Source: Hymenopus coronatus (taxonomy: Eukaryota > Arthropoda > Insecta > Mantodea > Hymenopodidae). From it: a stretch of 64,000 bases of DNA. The notes under the pieces were generated by a model. That model worked only from the letters and a program-made list of their open reading frames with translations. It made no database searches and was not told the origin of the DNA. The position numbers and the translations under genes are program-made. Shown here piece after piece: positions 12,373 to 25,769 of this stretch; positions within the stretch are counted from its first letter, which is position 1, and each line of letters begins with the position of its first letter. The stretch covers positions 97,042,001 through 97,106,000 of the forward strand of contig CM060883.1 in NCBI GenBank assembly GCA_030762935.1. The letters are read 5' to 3'.

Positions 12373-14872
12373 TCTTGTTGCACAGTTTCGGCTGATTGAG
12401 ATTGTGTAGCATAATTATTAACATGGAGTCTTGTTGCACAGATTGGACTGATTGAGATTTCGTAGCATAATTATTAACAGCGAGCCTTGTTGCATAGTTT
12501 CGGCTGATTGAGATTGTGCAGCATAATTATTAACAGCGAGTCTTGTTGCACAGTTTCGGCTGATTGAGATTGCGTAGCATAATTATTAACAGCGAGTCTT
12601 GTTTCCTTGCACAGTAACGGCTGATTGAGATTGTGTATCATAGTTATTAACAGCGAGACTTGTTGCACAGTTTCGGCTGATTGAGATTGTGTGGGATAAT
12701 TATTAACAGCGAGTCTTGTTGCACAGTTTCGGCTGATTGAGACTGTGTAGCATGGTTATTAACAGCGAGTCTTGTTGCACAGTTTCGCCTAAGTGAGATT
12801 GTGTAGCATAATTATTAACAGCGAGTCTTGTTTCGTTGCACAGTTTCGGCTGATTGAGATTGGGTAGCATAATTATTAACAGCGAGTCTTGTTCCGTTGC
12901 ACAGTTTCGGCTGACTGAGATTGCGTATCATAATTATTAACAGCGAGACTTGTTCCGTTGCACAGTTTCGGCTGATTGACATTGTGTAGCAACATATTAA
13001 CAGCTATTTTTGTTATCTTGCAGAATTTTGGCTGATTGAGATTGTGTAGCATAATTATTAACAGCGAGTCTTGATTCCTTGCACAATTTCGGCTGATTGA
13101 GATTGTGTAGCATAATTATTATCAGCGAGTCTTGTTGCACAGTTTGGGCTGATTGAGATTCTGTAGCATAATTATTAAAGGCGAGTCTTGTTCCGTTGCA
13201 CAGTTTCGGCTGATTGAGATTGCGTAGCATAATTATTAACAGCGAGTTTTGTTGCTCAGTTTCGGCTGATTGAGATGGCGTAGCATAATTATTAACAGCG
13301 TGTCTTGTTGCACAGTTTCGGCTGATTGAGTTTGTGTAGCATAATTATTAACAGCGAGTCTTGTTCCGTTGCCCAGTTTCGGCTGATTGAGATTGTGTAG
13401 CATAATTATTAACAGCCAGTCTTGTTTATTTGCACAGTTTCGGCTGATTGAGGTTGTGTATCATAATTATTAAAAGCGAGTCTTGTTGCACAGTTTCGGC
13501 AGATTGAGATTGTGTACCATAATTATTAACAGCGAGACTTGTTGCACAGTTTCGGCTGATTGAGACTGTGTAGCCTGATTATTAACAGCGAGTCTTGTTG
13601 CACATTTTCGGCTGATTGAGATTGCGTATCATAATTAATAACTGAGAGTCTTGTTCTGTTGCATAGTTTAGGCTGATTGAGATTGCTTATCATAATTATT
13701 AATAGCGAGTCTTGTTTCCTTGCATAATTTCGGCTGTTTGTGATTGTGTAGCATAATTATTAACAGCGAGTCTTGTTTCCTTGCACAATTTCGGTAGATT
13801 GAGATTGTGTAGCATAATTATTAATAGCGAGTCTTGTTTCCTTGCACAGTTTTGGCTGATTGAGATTGTGTATCATAGTTATTAACATCGAGTCTTTTTG
13901 CACAGTTTCGGCTGATTGAGGTTGTGTAGCATAATTATTAACTGCGAGTCTTGTTGCACAGTTTCGGCTGATTGAGATTGTGTAGCATAATTAGTAACAG
14001 CGAGTCTTGTTGCACAGTTTGGACTGATTGAGATTGCGTAGCATAATTATTAACAGCGAGTCTTGTTGCACAGTTTCGGCTGATTGAGATCGTGTAGCAT
14101 AATTATTAACAGCGAGTCTTGTTGCACAGTTTCGGCTGATTGAGATTGCGTAGCATAATTATTAACAGCGAGTCTTGTTTCCTTGCACAGTTACGGCTGA
14201 TTGAGATTGTGTATCATAATTATTAACAGCGAGTCTTGTTGCACAGTTTCGGCTGATTGAGATTGTGTAGCATAATTATTAACAGCGAGTCTTGTTGCAC
14301 AGTTTCGGCTGATTGAGACTGTGTAGCATGATTGTTAACAGCAAGTCTTGTTGCACAGTTTCGCCTAAGTGAGATTGTGTAGCATAATTATTAACAGCGA
14401 GTCTTGTTCCGTTGCACAATTTCGGCTGATTGAGATTGCGTAGCATAATTATTAACAGCGAGTCTTGTTCCGTTGCAAAGTTTCGGCAGATTGAGATTGC
14501 GTATCCTAATTATTAACAGCGAGACTTGTTCCGTTGCAGTTTCGGCTGTTTGAGATTGTGTAGCATACATATTAACAGCGAGATTTGTTATCTTGCAGAA
14601 TTTCGGCTGATTGAGATTGTGTTGCATAATTGTTAACAGCGAGTCTTGTTTCCTTGCACAATTTCGGCTGATTGGGATTGTGTAGCATAATTATTAACAG
14701 CGAGTCTTGTTACACAGTTTGGGCTGATTGAGATTCTGTAGCATAATTAGTAAAGGCGAGTCTTGTTCCGTTGCACAGTTTCGGCTGATTGAGATTGCGT
14801 AGCATAATTATTAACAGCGAGTTTTGTAGCACAATTTCAGCTGATTGAGATTGCGTAGCATGATTATTAACA

Positions 14873-16134
14873 TCGAGTTTTGTTGCTCAGTTTCGGCTGA
14901 TTGAGATGGCGTAGCATAATTATTAACAGCGAGTCTTGTTGCATTGCACAGATTCGGCTGATTGAGATTGTGTAGCATAATTATTAACAGCGAGTCTTGT
15001 TCCGTTGCACAGTTTCGGCTGATTGAGTTTGTGCAGCATAGTTATTAACAGCGAGTCTTGTTCCGTTGCACACTTTCGTCTGATTGAGATTGTGTAGCAT
15101 AATTATTAACAGCGAGTCTTGTTCCGTTGCACAGTGTCGGCTGATTGAGATTGCGTAGCATAATTATTAACAGCGAGTCTTGTTCCGTTGCACAGTTTCG
15201 GCTGATTGAGATTGCGTATCATAATTATTAACAGTGAGTCTTGTTCCGTTGCCCAGTTTCGGCTGATTGAGATTGTGTAGCATAATTATTAACAGTGAGT
15301 CTTGTTTCGTTGCACAGTTTCGGCTGATTGAGATTGCGTATCATAATTAATAGCTGCGAGTCTTGTTTCCTTGCACAATTTCGGCTGATTGTGATTGTGT
15401 AGCAAGATTATTAACAGCGAGTCTTGTTTCCTTGCACAATTTCGGCTGATTGAGATTGTGTAGCATACTTATTAACAGCGAGTGCTGTTCCGTTGCACAG
15501 TTTCGCCAGATTGACTTTGTGTAGCATAATTATTAACAGTGAGTCTTGTTTCGTTGCACAGTGTCGGCTGATTAAGAGTGCATAGCATAATTAATAATAG
15601 CGAGTCTTGTTCCGTTGCACAGTTTCGGCTGATTGAGATTGTGTATCATAATTATTAACAGCGAGTCTTGTTGCACAGTTTCGGCTGATTGAGATTGCGT
15701 AGCATAATTATTAACAGCGAGTCTTGTTTCCTTGCACAGTTTCGGCTGATTGAGATTGTGTATCATAATTATTAACAGCGGGTCTAGATGCACAGTTTCG
15801 GCTGATTGAGATTGCGTAGCATAATTTTTAACAGCTAGTCTTGTTTCCTTGCACAGTTTCGGCTGATTCAGATTACGTATCATAATTATTTGCATCGAGT
15901 CATGTTCCGTTGCACAGTTTCGGCTGATTGAGATTGCGTATCATAATTATTAACAGCGAAGTCTTGTTCCGTTGCCCAGTTTCGGCTGATTGAGATTGTG
16001 TAGCATAATTATTATCAGCCAGTCTTGTTTCCTTGCACAATTTCGGCTGATTGAGATTGTGTTTCATAATTATTAACAGCAAGTCTTGTTGCACAGTTTC
16101 GGCTCATTGAGATTGTGTAGCATAATTATTAACA
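14873..16134. repeat. 1262-bp sub-block of U, first copy
   Basis: At the 9197-bp offset the copy at 24069/24070 joins directly across this block, so bases 14873-16134 are missing there and the offset falls to 7935. The same deletion is present at about 29420. The block is kept at 33723-34984. It contains the GTGCAGCATAG and GTCTAGATG marker monomers. Confidence 0.85.
15783..15788. repeat. TCTAGA marker monomer, first occurrence
   Basis: In this variant unit CGAGTCTTGTTGC is replaced by CGGGTCTAGATGC, which makes a TCTAGA site. I found the same unit at 34633, 42576, 44724, 47993, 49907, 52291, 55037, 57063 and 61166. Spacings are 18850, 7943, 2148, 3269, 1914, 2384, 2746, 2026 and 4103 bp. 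None was noticed before 15.7 kb or between 15.8 and 34.6 kb. Confidence 0.85.
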
Positions 16135-17005
16135 GCGGGTCTTGTTGCACAGTTTCGGCTGATTGAGACTGTGTAGCCTGATTATTAACAGCGAGTCTTG
16201 TTGCACAGTTTCGGCTGATTGAGGTTGTGTAGCATAATTATTAACAGTGAGTCTTGTTCCGTTGCTAACTTTCGGCTGATTGAGATTGCGTAGCATAAAT
16301 AATAACAGCGAGTCTTGTTCTGTTGCACAGTTTCGGCTGATTGAGATTGCTTATCATAATTATTAAAACGAGTCTTGTTTCCTTGCACAATTTCGGCTGA
16401 TTGTGATTGTGTAGCATAATTATTAACAGCGAGTCTTGTTTCCTTGCACAATTTCGGCTGATTGAGGTTGTGTGGCATACTTATTAACAGCGAGTCTTGT
16501 TCCGTTGCACAGTTTCGGCTGATTGAGATTGTGTATTATAATTATTAACAGCGAGTCTTGTTGCAGAGTTTCTGCTGATTGAGATTGTGTATCATAATTA
16601 TTTACAGCGAGACTTGTTGCACAGTTTCGGCTGATTGAGATTGTGTATCATAATCATTAACAGCGATTCTTGTTCCTTTGCACAGTTTCGGCTGATTGAG
16701 ATTGCGTAGCATGATTATTAACAGCGAGTCTTGTTGCACAGTTTCGCCTGATTGAGATTGTGTATCATAATTATTAACAGTGATTCTTGTTCCGTTGCAC
16801 AGTTTCGGCTGATTGAGATTGTGTATCATAATTATTAACAGCGAGTCTTGTTTCCTGGCAGAATTTCGGCTGATTGAATTTGTGTAGCATAATTATTAAC
16901 AGCGAGTCTTGTTCCGTTGCACAGTTTCGGCTGATTGAGATTGTGTACCATTATTATTAACAGCAAGTCTTGTTGCATAGTTTCGGCTGATTGAGATTGC
17001 GTAGC

Positions 17006-17041
17006 ATTATTAACAGCGAGTCTTGTTCCGTTGCACAGTTT
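17006..17041. repeat. Duplication junction inside one monomer
   Basis: Left of this point the sequence belongs to the GTAGCATTATTAACAG unit of segment U. Right of it the sequence is the TTTCTGCTGATTGAG unit seen at 7844. The 35 bp between are common to both parents (TTATTAACAGCGAG...GCACAG), so the exact crossover is hidden in homology. This is what unequal homologous exchange leaves. Confidence 0.75.
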
Positions 17042-20000
17042 CTGCTGATTGAGATTGTGTAGCATAATAATTAACAGCGAGTCTTGTTTCCTTGCACAGT
17101 TTTGGCTAATTGAGATTGTGTATCATAATTATTAACAGCGAGTCTTTTTGCACAGTATCGGCTGATTGAGGTTGTGTAGCATAATTATTAACTGCGAGTC
17201 TTGTTGCACAGTTTCGGCTGATTTAGATTGTGTAGCATAATTATTAACAGCGAATATTGTTGCACAGTTTGGACTGATTGAGATTGCGTAGCATAATTAT
17301 TAACAGCGAGACTTGTTGCACAGTTTCGGCTGATTGAGATTGTGTAGCATCATTATTAACAGCGATTCTTGTTTCCTTGCACAGTGTCGGCTGATTGAGA
17401 TTGTGTATTATAATTATTAACAGCGAGTCTTGTTGCACAGTATCGGCTGAATGAGATTGTGTAGCATAATTATTAATAGCGAGTCTTGTTGCACAGTTTC
17501 GGCTGATTGAGATTGTGTAACATAAAGATTAACAGCGAGTTTTGTTCCTTGCACAGTTTCGGCTAATTGAGATTGTGAATCATAATTATTAACAGCGAGG
17601 TTTGTTCCTTGCACAGTTTCTGCTGATTGAGATAGTGTAGCATAATTATTAACAGCGAGTCTTGTTGCACAGTTTCGTCTGATTGAGATTGCTTAGCATA
17701 ATAATTAACAGCGAGTCTTGTTTCCTTGCACAGTTTCGGCTGATTGAGATTGTGTATCATAATTATTAACAGCGAGTCTTGTTGCACAGTTTCGGCTGAT
17801 TGAGATTGTGTACCATAGTTATTAACAGCGAGTCTTGTTGCACAGTTTCGGCTGATTGAGACTGTGTAGCATGATTATTAACAGTGAGTCTTGTTGCACA
17901 GTTTCCCCTGATTGAGATTGTGTATCATAATTATTAACAGTGAGTCTTGTTCCGTTGCACAGTTTCGGCTGATTGAGATTGCGTATCATAATTATTAACA
18001 GCGAGTCTTGTTTCCTTGCACAATTTCGGCTGATTGAGATTGTGTAGCATACTTATTAACAGCGAGTGTTGTTCGTTGCACAGTTTCGGCAGATTGAATC
18101 TGTGCAGCATAATTATTAACAGCGAGTCTTGTTCCGTTGCACAGTTTCGGCTGATTGGGATTGTGTACCATAATTATTAACAGCGAGTCTTGTTGCATAG
18201 TTTCGGCTGATTGAGTTTGCGTAGCATTATTAACAGCGAGTCTTGTTCCGTTGCACAGTTTCGGCTGATTGAGATTGTGTAGCATAATTATTAACAGCGA
18301 GTCTTTTTCCGTTGCACAGTTTCGGCTGATTGAGATTGGGTATCATAATTATTAACAGCGAGTCTTGTTCCGTTGCACAGTTTCGGCTGATTGAGATTGC
18401 GTTGCATAATCATTAACAGCAAGTCCTGTTTCCTTGCACAATTTCGGCTGATTGAGATTGTGTAGCATAGTTATTAACAGCGAGTCTTGTTCCGTTGCAC
18501 AGTTTCGGCTGATTGAGATTGCTTAGCATAATTATTAATAGCGAGTCTTGTTGCACAGTTTCGGATGATTGAGATTGTGTAGCATAATTATTAACAGCGA
18601 GTCCTGTTGCGCAGTTTCGGCTGATTGAGATTGTGTAGCATAATTATTAACAGCGAGTCTTGTTCCGTTGCACAGTTTCGGCTGATTGAGATTGTGTATC
18701 ATAATTACTAACAGTGAATCTTGTTCCGTTGCACAGTTTCGGCTGATTGAGGTTGCGTAGCATTATTATTAACTGCAAGTCTTGTTTCCCCACACAGTTT
18801 CGGTTGATTGAGATTGCGAGGCATAATCATTAACAGCGAGTCTTGTTCCGTTGCACAGTTTCGGCTGATTGAGTTTGCGTAGCATAATTATTAACAGCGA
18901 GTCTTTTATCCTTGCACAGTTTCGGCTGATTGAGATTGTGTATCATAATTATTAACAGCGAGACTTGTTGCACAGTTTCGGTTGATTGAGATTGTGTATC
19001 ATAATTACTAACAGCGAATCTTGTTCCGTTGCACAGTTTCGGCTGATTGAGATTGTGTAGCATAATTATTAACAGCGAGTCTTGTTGCACAGTTTCGGCT
19101 GATTGAGACTGTGTAGCCTGATTATTAACAGCGAGTCTTGGTGCACAGTTTCGGCTGATTGAGATTGTGTAGCATAATTATTAACAGTGAGTCTTGTTCA
19201 GTTGCACAGTTTCGGCTGATTGTGATTGCGTAGCATAAATAATAACAGTGAGTCTTGTTCTGTTGCACAGTTTCGGCTGATTGAGATTGCTTATCATAAT
19301 TATTAACAACGAGTCTTGTTTCCTTGCACAATTTCGGCTGATTGAGGTTGTGTAGCATAATTTTTAACAGCGAGACTTATTTCCTTGCACAATTTCGGCT
19401 GATTGAGATTGTGTAGCATAGTTATTAACAGCGAGTGTTGTTCCGTTGCACAGTTTCGGCAGATTGACGTTGTGTAGCATAACTATTAACAGCGAGTCTT
19501 GTTCCGTTGCACAGTTTCGGCTGATTGAGATTGTGTAGCATAATTATTAACAGCGAGTCTTGTTGCACAGTATCGGCTGAATGAGATTGTGTAGCATAAT
19601 TATTAATAGCGAGTCTTGTTGCACAGTTTCGGCTGATTGAGATTGTGTAACATAAAGATTAACAGCGAGTTTTGTTCCTTGCACAGTTTCTGCTGATTGA
19701 GATAGTGTAGCATAATTATTAACAGCGAGTCTTGTTGCACAGTTTCTTCTGATTGAGATTGCGTAGCATAATAATTAACAGCGAGTAATCTTGTTTCCTT
19801 GCACAGTTTCGGCTGATTGAGATTGTGTATCATAATTATTAACAGCGAGTCTTGTTGCACAGTTTCGGCTGATAGAGATTGTGTACCATCGTTATTAACA
19901 GCGAGTCTTGTTGCACAGTTTCGGATGATTGAGACTGTGTAGCATGATTATTAACAGTGAGTCTTGTTGCACAGTTTCGCCTGATTGAGATTGTGTATCA

Positions 20001-23000
20001 TAATTATTAACAGCGAATCTTGTTCCGTTGCACAGTTTCGGCTGATTGAGATTGCGAATCATAATTATTAACAGCGAGTCTTGTTTCCTTGCAGAATTTC
20101 GTCTGATTGAGATTGTGTAGCATAAATATTAACAGCGAGTCTTGTTTCCTTGCACAATTTCGGCTGATTGAGATTGTGTAGCATACTTATTAACAGCGAG
20201 TGTTGTTCGTTGCACAGTTTCGGCAGATTGAATCTGTGTAGCATAATTATTAACAGCGAGTCTTGTTCCGTTGCACAGTTTCGGCTGATTGAGATTGTGT
20301 ACCATAATTATTAACAGCGAGTCTTGTTGCATAGTTTCGGCTGATTGAGTTTGCGTAGCATTATCAACAGCGAGTCTTGTTCCGTTGCACAGTTTCGGCT
20401 GATTGAGATTGTGTAGCATAATTATTAACAGCGAGTCTTTTTCCGTTGCACAGTTTCGGCTGATTGAGATTGGGTATCATAATTATTAACAGCGAGTCTT
20501 GTTCCGTTGCACAGTTTCGGCTGATTGAGATTGCGTTGCATAATCATTAACAGCGAGTCCTGTTTCCTTGCACAATTTCGGCTGATTGAGATTGTGTAGC
20601 ATAGTTATTAACAGCGAGTCTTGTTCCGTTGCACAGTTTCGGCTGATTGAGATTGCTTAGCATAATTATTAATAGCGAGTCTTGTTGCACAGTTTCGGAT
20701 GATTGAGATTGTGTAGCATAATTATTAACAGCGAGTCCTGTTGCACAGTTTAGGCTGATTGAGATTGTGTAGCATAATTATTAACAGCCAGTCTTGTTCC
20801 GTTGCACAGTTTCGGCTGATTGAGATTGTGTATCATAATTACTAACAGTGAATCTTGTTCCGTTGCACAGTTTCGGCTGATTGAGTTTGCGTAGCATAAT
20901 TATTAACAGCGAGTCTTTTATCCTTGCACAGTTTCGGCTGATTGAGATTGTGTATCATAATTATTAACAGCGAGACTTGTTGCACAGTTTCGGTTGATTG
21001 AGATTGTGTATCATAATTACTAACAGAGAATCTTGTTCCGTTGCACAGTTTCGGCTGATTGAGATTGTGTAGCATAATTATTAACAGCTAGTCTTGTTGC
21101 ACAGTTTCGGCTGATTGAGACTATGTAGCCTGATTATTAACAGCGAGTCTTGGTGCACAGTTTCGGCTGATTGAGATTGTGTAGCATAATTATTAACAGT
21201 GAGTCTTGTTCAGTTGCACAGTTTCGGCTGATTGAGATTGCGTAGCATAAATAATAACAGTGAGTCTTGTTCTGTTGCACAGTTTCGGCTGATTGAGATT
21301 GCTTATCATAATTATTAACAACGAGTCTTGTTTCCTTGCACAATTTCGGCTGATTGAGGTTGTGTAGCATAATTTTTAACAGCGAGACTTATTTCCTTGC
21401 ACAATTTCGGCTGATTGAGATTGTGTAGCATACTTATTAACAGCGAGTGTTGTTCCTTTGCACAGTTTCGGCAGATTGACGTTGTGTAGCATAACTATTA
21501 ACAGCGAGTCTTGTTCCGTTGCACAGTTTCGGCTGATTGAGATTGTGTAGCATAATTATTAACAGCGAGTCTTGTTGCACAGTTTCGGCTGATTGAGATT
21601 GTGTAGCATAATTATTAACATGGAGTCTTGTTGCACAGATTGGACTGATTGAGATTTCGTAGCATAATTATTAACAGCGAGCCTTGTTGCATAGTTTCGG
21701 CTGATTGAGATTGTGCAGCATAATTATTAACAGCGAGTCTTGTTGCACAGTTTCGGCTGATTGAGATTGCGTAGCATAATTATTAACAGCGAGTCTTGTT
21801 TCCTTGCACAGTAACGGCTGATTGAGATTGTGTATCATAGTTATTAACAGCGAGACTTGTTGCACAGTTTCGGCTGATTGAGATTGTGTAGGATAATTAT
21901 TAACAGCGAGTCTTGTTGCACAGTTTCGGCTGATTGAGACTGTGTAGCATGGTTATTAACAGCGAGTCTTGTTGCACAGTTTCGCCTAAGTGAGATTGTG
22001 TAGCATAATTATTAACAGCGAGTCTTGTTTCGTTGCACAGTTTCGGCTGATTGAGATTGGGTAGCATAATTATTAACAGCGAGTCTTGTTCCGTTGCACA
22101 GTTTCGGCTGACTGAGATTGCGTATCATAATTATTAACAGCGAGACTTGTTCCGTTGCACAGTTTCGGCTGATTGACATTGTGTAGCAACATATTAACAG
22201 CTAGTTTTGTTATCTTGCAGAATTTCGGCTGATTGAGATTGTGTAGCATAATTATTAACAGCGAGTCTTGATTCCTTGCACAATTTCGGCTGATTGAGAT
22301 TGTGTAGCATAATTATTATCAGCGAGTCTTGTTGCACAGTTTGGGCTGATTGAGATTCTGTAGCATAATTATTAAAGGCGAGTCTTGTTCCGTTGCACAG
22401 TTTCGGCTGATTGAGATTGCGTAGCATAATTATTAACAGCGAGTTTTGTTGCTCAGTTTCGGCTGATTGAGATGGCGTAGCATAATTATTAACAGCGTGT
22501 CTTGTTGCACAGTTTCGGCTGATTGAGTTTGTGTAGCATAATTATTAACAGCGAGTCTTGTTCCGTTGCCCAGTTTCGGCTGATTGAGATTGTGTAGCAT
22601 AATTATTAACAGCCAGTCTTGTTTATTTGCACAGTTTCGGCTGATTGAGGTTGTGTATCATAATTATTAAAAGCGAGTCTTGTTGCACAGTTTCGGCAGA
22701 TTGAGATTGTGTACCATAATTATTAACAGCGAGACTTGTTGCACAGTTTCGGCTGATTGAGACTGTGTAGCCTGATTATTAACAGCGAGTCTTGTTGCAC
22801 ATTTTCGGCTGATTGAGATTGCGTATCATAATTAATAACTGAGAGTCTTGTTCTGTTGCATAGTTTAGGCTGATTGAGATTGCTTATCATAATTATTAAT
22901 AGCGAGTCTTGTTTCCTTGCATAATTTCGGCTGTTTGTGATTGTGTAGCATAATTATTAACAGCGAGTCTTGTTTCCTTGCACAATTTCGGTAGATTGAG

Positions 23001-25565
23001 ATTGTGTAGCATAATTATTAATAGCGAGTCTTGTTTCCTTGCACAGTTTTGGCTGATTGAGATTGTGTATCATAGTTATTAACATCGAGTCTTTTTGCAC
23101 AGTTTCGGCTGATTGAGGTTGTGTAGCATAATTATTAACTGCGAGTCTTGTTGCACAGTTTCGGCTGATTGAGATTGTGTAGCATAATTAGTAACAGCGA
23201 GTCTTGTTGCACAGTTTGGACTGATTGAGATTGCGTAGCATAATTATTAACAGCGAGTCTTGTTGCACAGTTTCGGCTGATTGAGATCGTGTAGCATAAT
23301 TATTAACAGCGAGTCTTGTTGCACAGTTTCGGCTGATTGAGATTGCGTAGCATAATTATTAACAGCGAGTCTTGTTTCCTTGCACAGTTACGGCTGATTG
23401 AGATTGTGTATCATAATTATTAACAGCGAGTCTTTTTGCACAGTTTCGGCTGATTGAGATTGTGTAGCATAATTATTAACAGCGAGTCTTGTTGCACAGT
23501 TTCGGCTGATTGAGACTGTGTAGCATGATTGTTAACAGCAAGTCTTGTTGCACAGTTTCGCCTAAGTGAGATTGTGTAGCATAATTATTAACAGCGAGTC
23601 TTGTTCCGTTGCACAATTTCGGCTGATTGAGATTGCGTAGCATAATTATTAACAGCGAGTCTTGTTCCGTTGCAAAGTTTCGGCAGATTGAGATTGCGTA
23701 TCCTAATTATTAACAGCGAGACTTGTTCCGTTGCAGTTTCGGCTGTTTGAGATTGTGTAGCATACATATTAACAGCGAGATTTGTTATCTTGCAGAATTT
23801 CGGCTGATTGAGATTGTGTTGCATAATTGTTAACAGCGAGTCTTGTTTCCTTGCACAGTTTCGGCTGATTGAGATTGTGTAGCATAATTATTAACAGCGA
23901 GTCTTGTTACACAGTTTGGGCTGATTGAGATTCTGTAGCATAATTAGTAAAGGCGAGTCTTGTTCCGTTGCACAGTTTCGGCTGATTGAGATTGCGTAGC
24001 ATAATTATTAACAGCGAGTTTTGTAGCACAATTTCAGCTGATTGAGATTGCGTAGCATGATTATTAACAGCGGGTCTTGTTGCACAGTTTCGGCTGATTG
24101 AGACTGTGTAGCCTGATTATTAACAGCGAGTCTTGTTGCACAGTTTCGGCTGATTGAGGTTGTGTAGCATAATTATTAACAGTGAGTCTTGTTCCGTTGC
24201 TAACTTTCGGCTGATTGAGATTGCGTAGCATAAATAATAACAGCGAGTCTTGTTCTGTTGCACAGTTTCGGCTGATTGAGATTGCTTATCATAATTATTA
24301 AAACGAGTCTTGTTTCCTTGCACAATTTCGGCTGATTGTGATTGTGTAGCATAATTATTAACAGCGAGTCTTGTTTCCTTGCACAATTTCGGCTGATTGA
24401 AGTTGTGTGGCATACTTATTAACAGCGAGTCTTGTTCCGTTGCACAGTTTCGGCTGATTGAGATTGTGTATTATAATTATTAACAGCGAGTCTTGTTGCA
24501 GAGTTTCTGCTGATTGAGATTGTGTATCATAATTATTTACAGCGAGACTTGTTGCACAGTTTCGGCTGATTGAGATTGTGTATCATAATCATTAACAGCG
24601 ATTCTTGTTCCTTTGCACAGTTTCGGCTGATTGAGATTGCGTAGCATGATTATTAACAGCGAGTCTTGTTGCACAGTTTCGCCTGATTGAGATTGTGTAT
24701 CATAATTATTAACAGTGAGTCTTGTTCCGTTGCACAGTTTCGGCTGATTGAGATTGCGTATCATAATTATTAACAGCGAGTCTTGTTTCCTGGCAGAATT
24801 TCGGCTGATTGAATTTGTGTAGCATAATTATTAACAGCGAGTCTTGTTCCGTTGCACAGTTTCGGCTGATTGAGATTGTGTACCATTATTTTTAACAGCG
24901 AGTCTTGTTGCATAGTTTCGGCTGATTGAGATTGCGTAGCATTATTAACAGCGAGTCTTGTTCCGTTGCACAGTTTCGGCTGATTGAGATTGTGTAGCAT
25001 AATTATTAACAGCGAGTCTTTTTCCGTTGCACAGTTTCGGCTGATTGAGATTGGGTATCATAATTATTAACAGCGAGTCTTGTTCCGTTGCACAGTTTCG
25101 GCTGATTGAGATTGCGTTGCATAATCATTAACACCAAGTCCTGTTTCCTTGCACAATTTCGGCTCATGGAGATTGTGTAGCATAGTTATCAACAGCGAGT
25201 CTTGTTCCGTTGCACAGTTTCGGCTGATTGAGATTGTGTAGCATAATTAATAATAGCGAGTCTTGTTGCACAGTTTCGGCTGATTGAGATTGTGTAGCAT
25301 AATTATTAACAGCGAGTCTTGTTGCTCAGTTTCGGCTGATTGAGATTGTGTAGCATAATTATTAACAGCGAGTCTTGTTCCGTTGCACAGTTTCGGCTGA
25401 TTGAGATTGTGTATCATAATTACTAACAGTGAATCTTGTTCCGTTGCACAGTTTCGGCTGATTGAGGTTGCGTAGCATAATTATTAACAGCGAGTCTTTT
25501 ATCCTTGACAGTTTTGGCTGATTGAGATTGTGTATCATAATTATGAACAGCGAGTCTTGTAGCAC
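17006..25565. repeat. Large duplication of 7.8-17 kb
   Basis: From the junction near 17006-17041 the sequence follows 7809-7844 onward at an offset of 9197 bp, almost base for base, to 24069. It then loses the 1262-bp block and continues at an offset of 7935. From about 24976 to 25565 it goes past the point where the source copy was broken by the 17-kb junction. Differences are scattered single bases, for example a change near 13019 versus 22216. Confidence 0.88.
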
Positions 25566-25769
25566 AGTTTCGGCAGATTGAATCTGTGTAGCATAATTAT
25601 TAACAGCGAGTCTTGTTCCGTTGCACAGTTTCGGCTGATTGAGATTGTGTACCATAATTATTAACAGCGAGTCTTGTTGCATAGTTTCGGCTGATTGAGT
25701 TTGCGTAGCATTATCAACAGCGAGTCTTGTTCCGTTGCACAGTTTCGGCTGATTGAGATTGTGTAGCAT
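25362..25769 (-). other. Longest open frame in the window (135 codons); not called as a gene
   Basis: ATG at 25769 reads a mosaic of two repeat-derived phases (NLNQPKLCNGTRLAV and NNYATQSQSAETVQ) and ends in the third phase at NKTRC-stop. The phase changes only where a 61-bp, 56-bp or indel-bearing unit shifts the frame. There is no ribosome-binding or promoter context, no domain and no codon bias distinct from the non-coding copies. The 25.57-kb duplication junction lies inside this frame and accounts for its extra length. It is almost certainly a chance frame. Confidence 0.9.

Larger units (their letters stand above)
12373..17005. repeat. Segment U: distinct monomer order, 4.6 kb
   Basis: Same monomers, but in an order not found to the left. 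Markers are the unit ending GTCTAGATGCACAG (15783), the GTGCAGCATAG unit (near 15033), the AGCGAAGTC unit with a 1-bp insertion (near 15958) and the GTAGCAACATATTAAC unit (near 12990). Parts recur in full or in part near 22, 27.5, 32-35 and 40-43 kb, and many times after 43 kb. No gene or unique insert is visible. Confidence 0.8.

Noticed and set aside
15783..15788. TCTAGA-bearing unit as a cloning or vector scar.
   Set aside because: The site lies inside an otherwise normal monomer and recurs in ten copies with natural flanks, so it is an inherited variant of the satellite.
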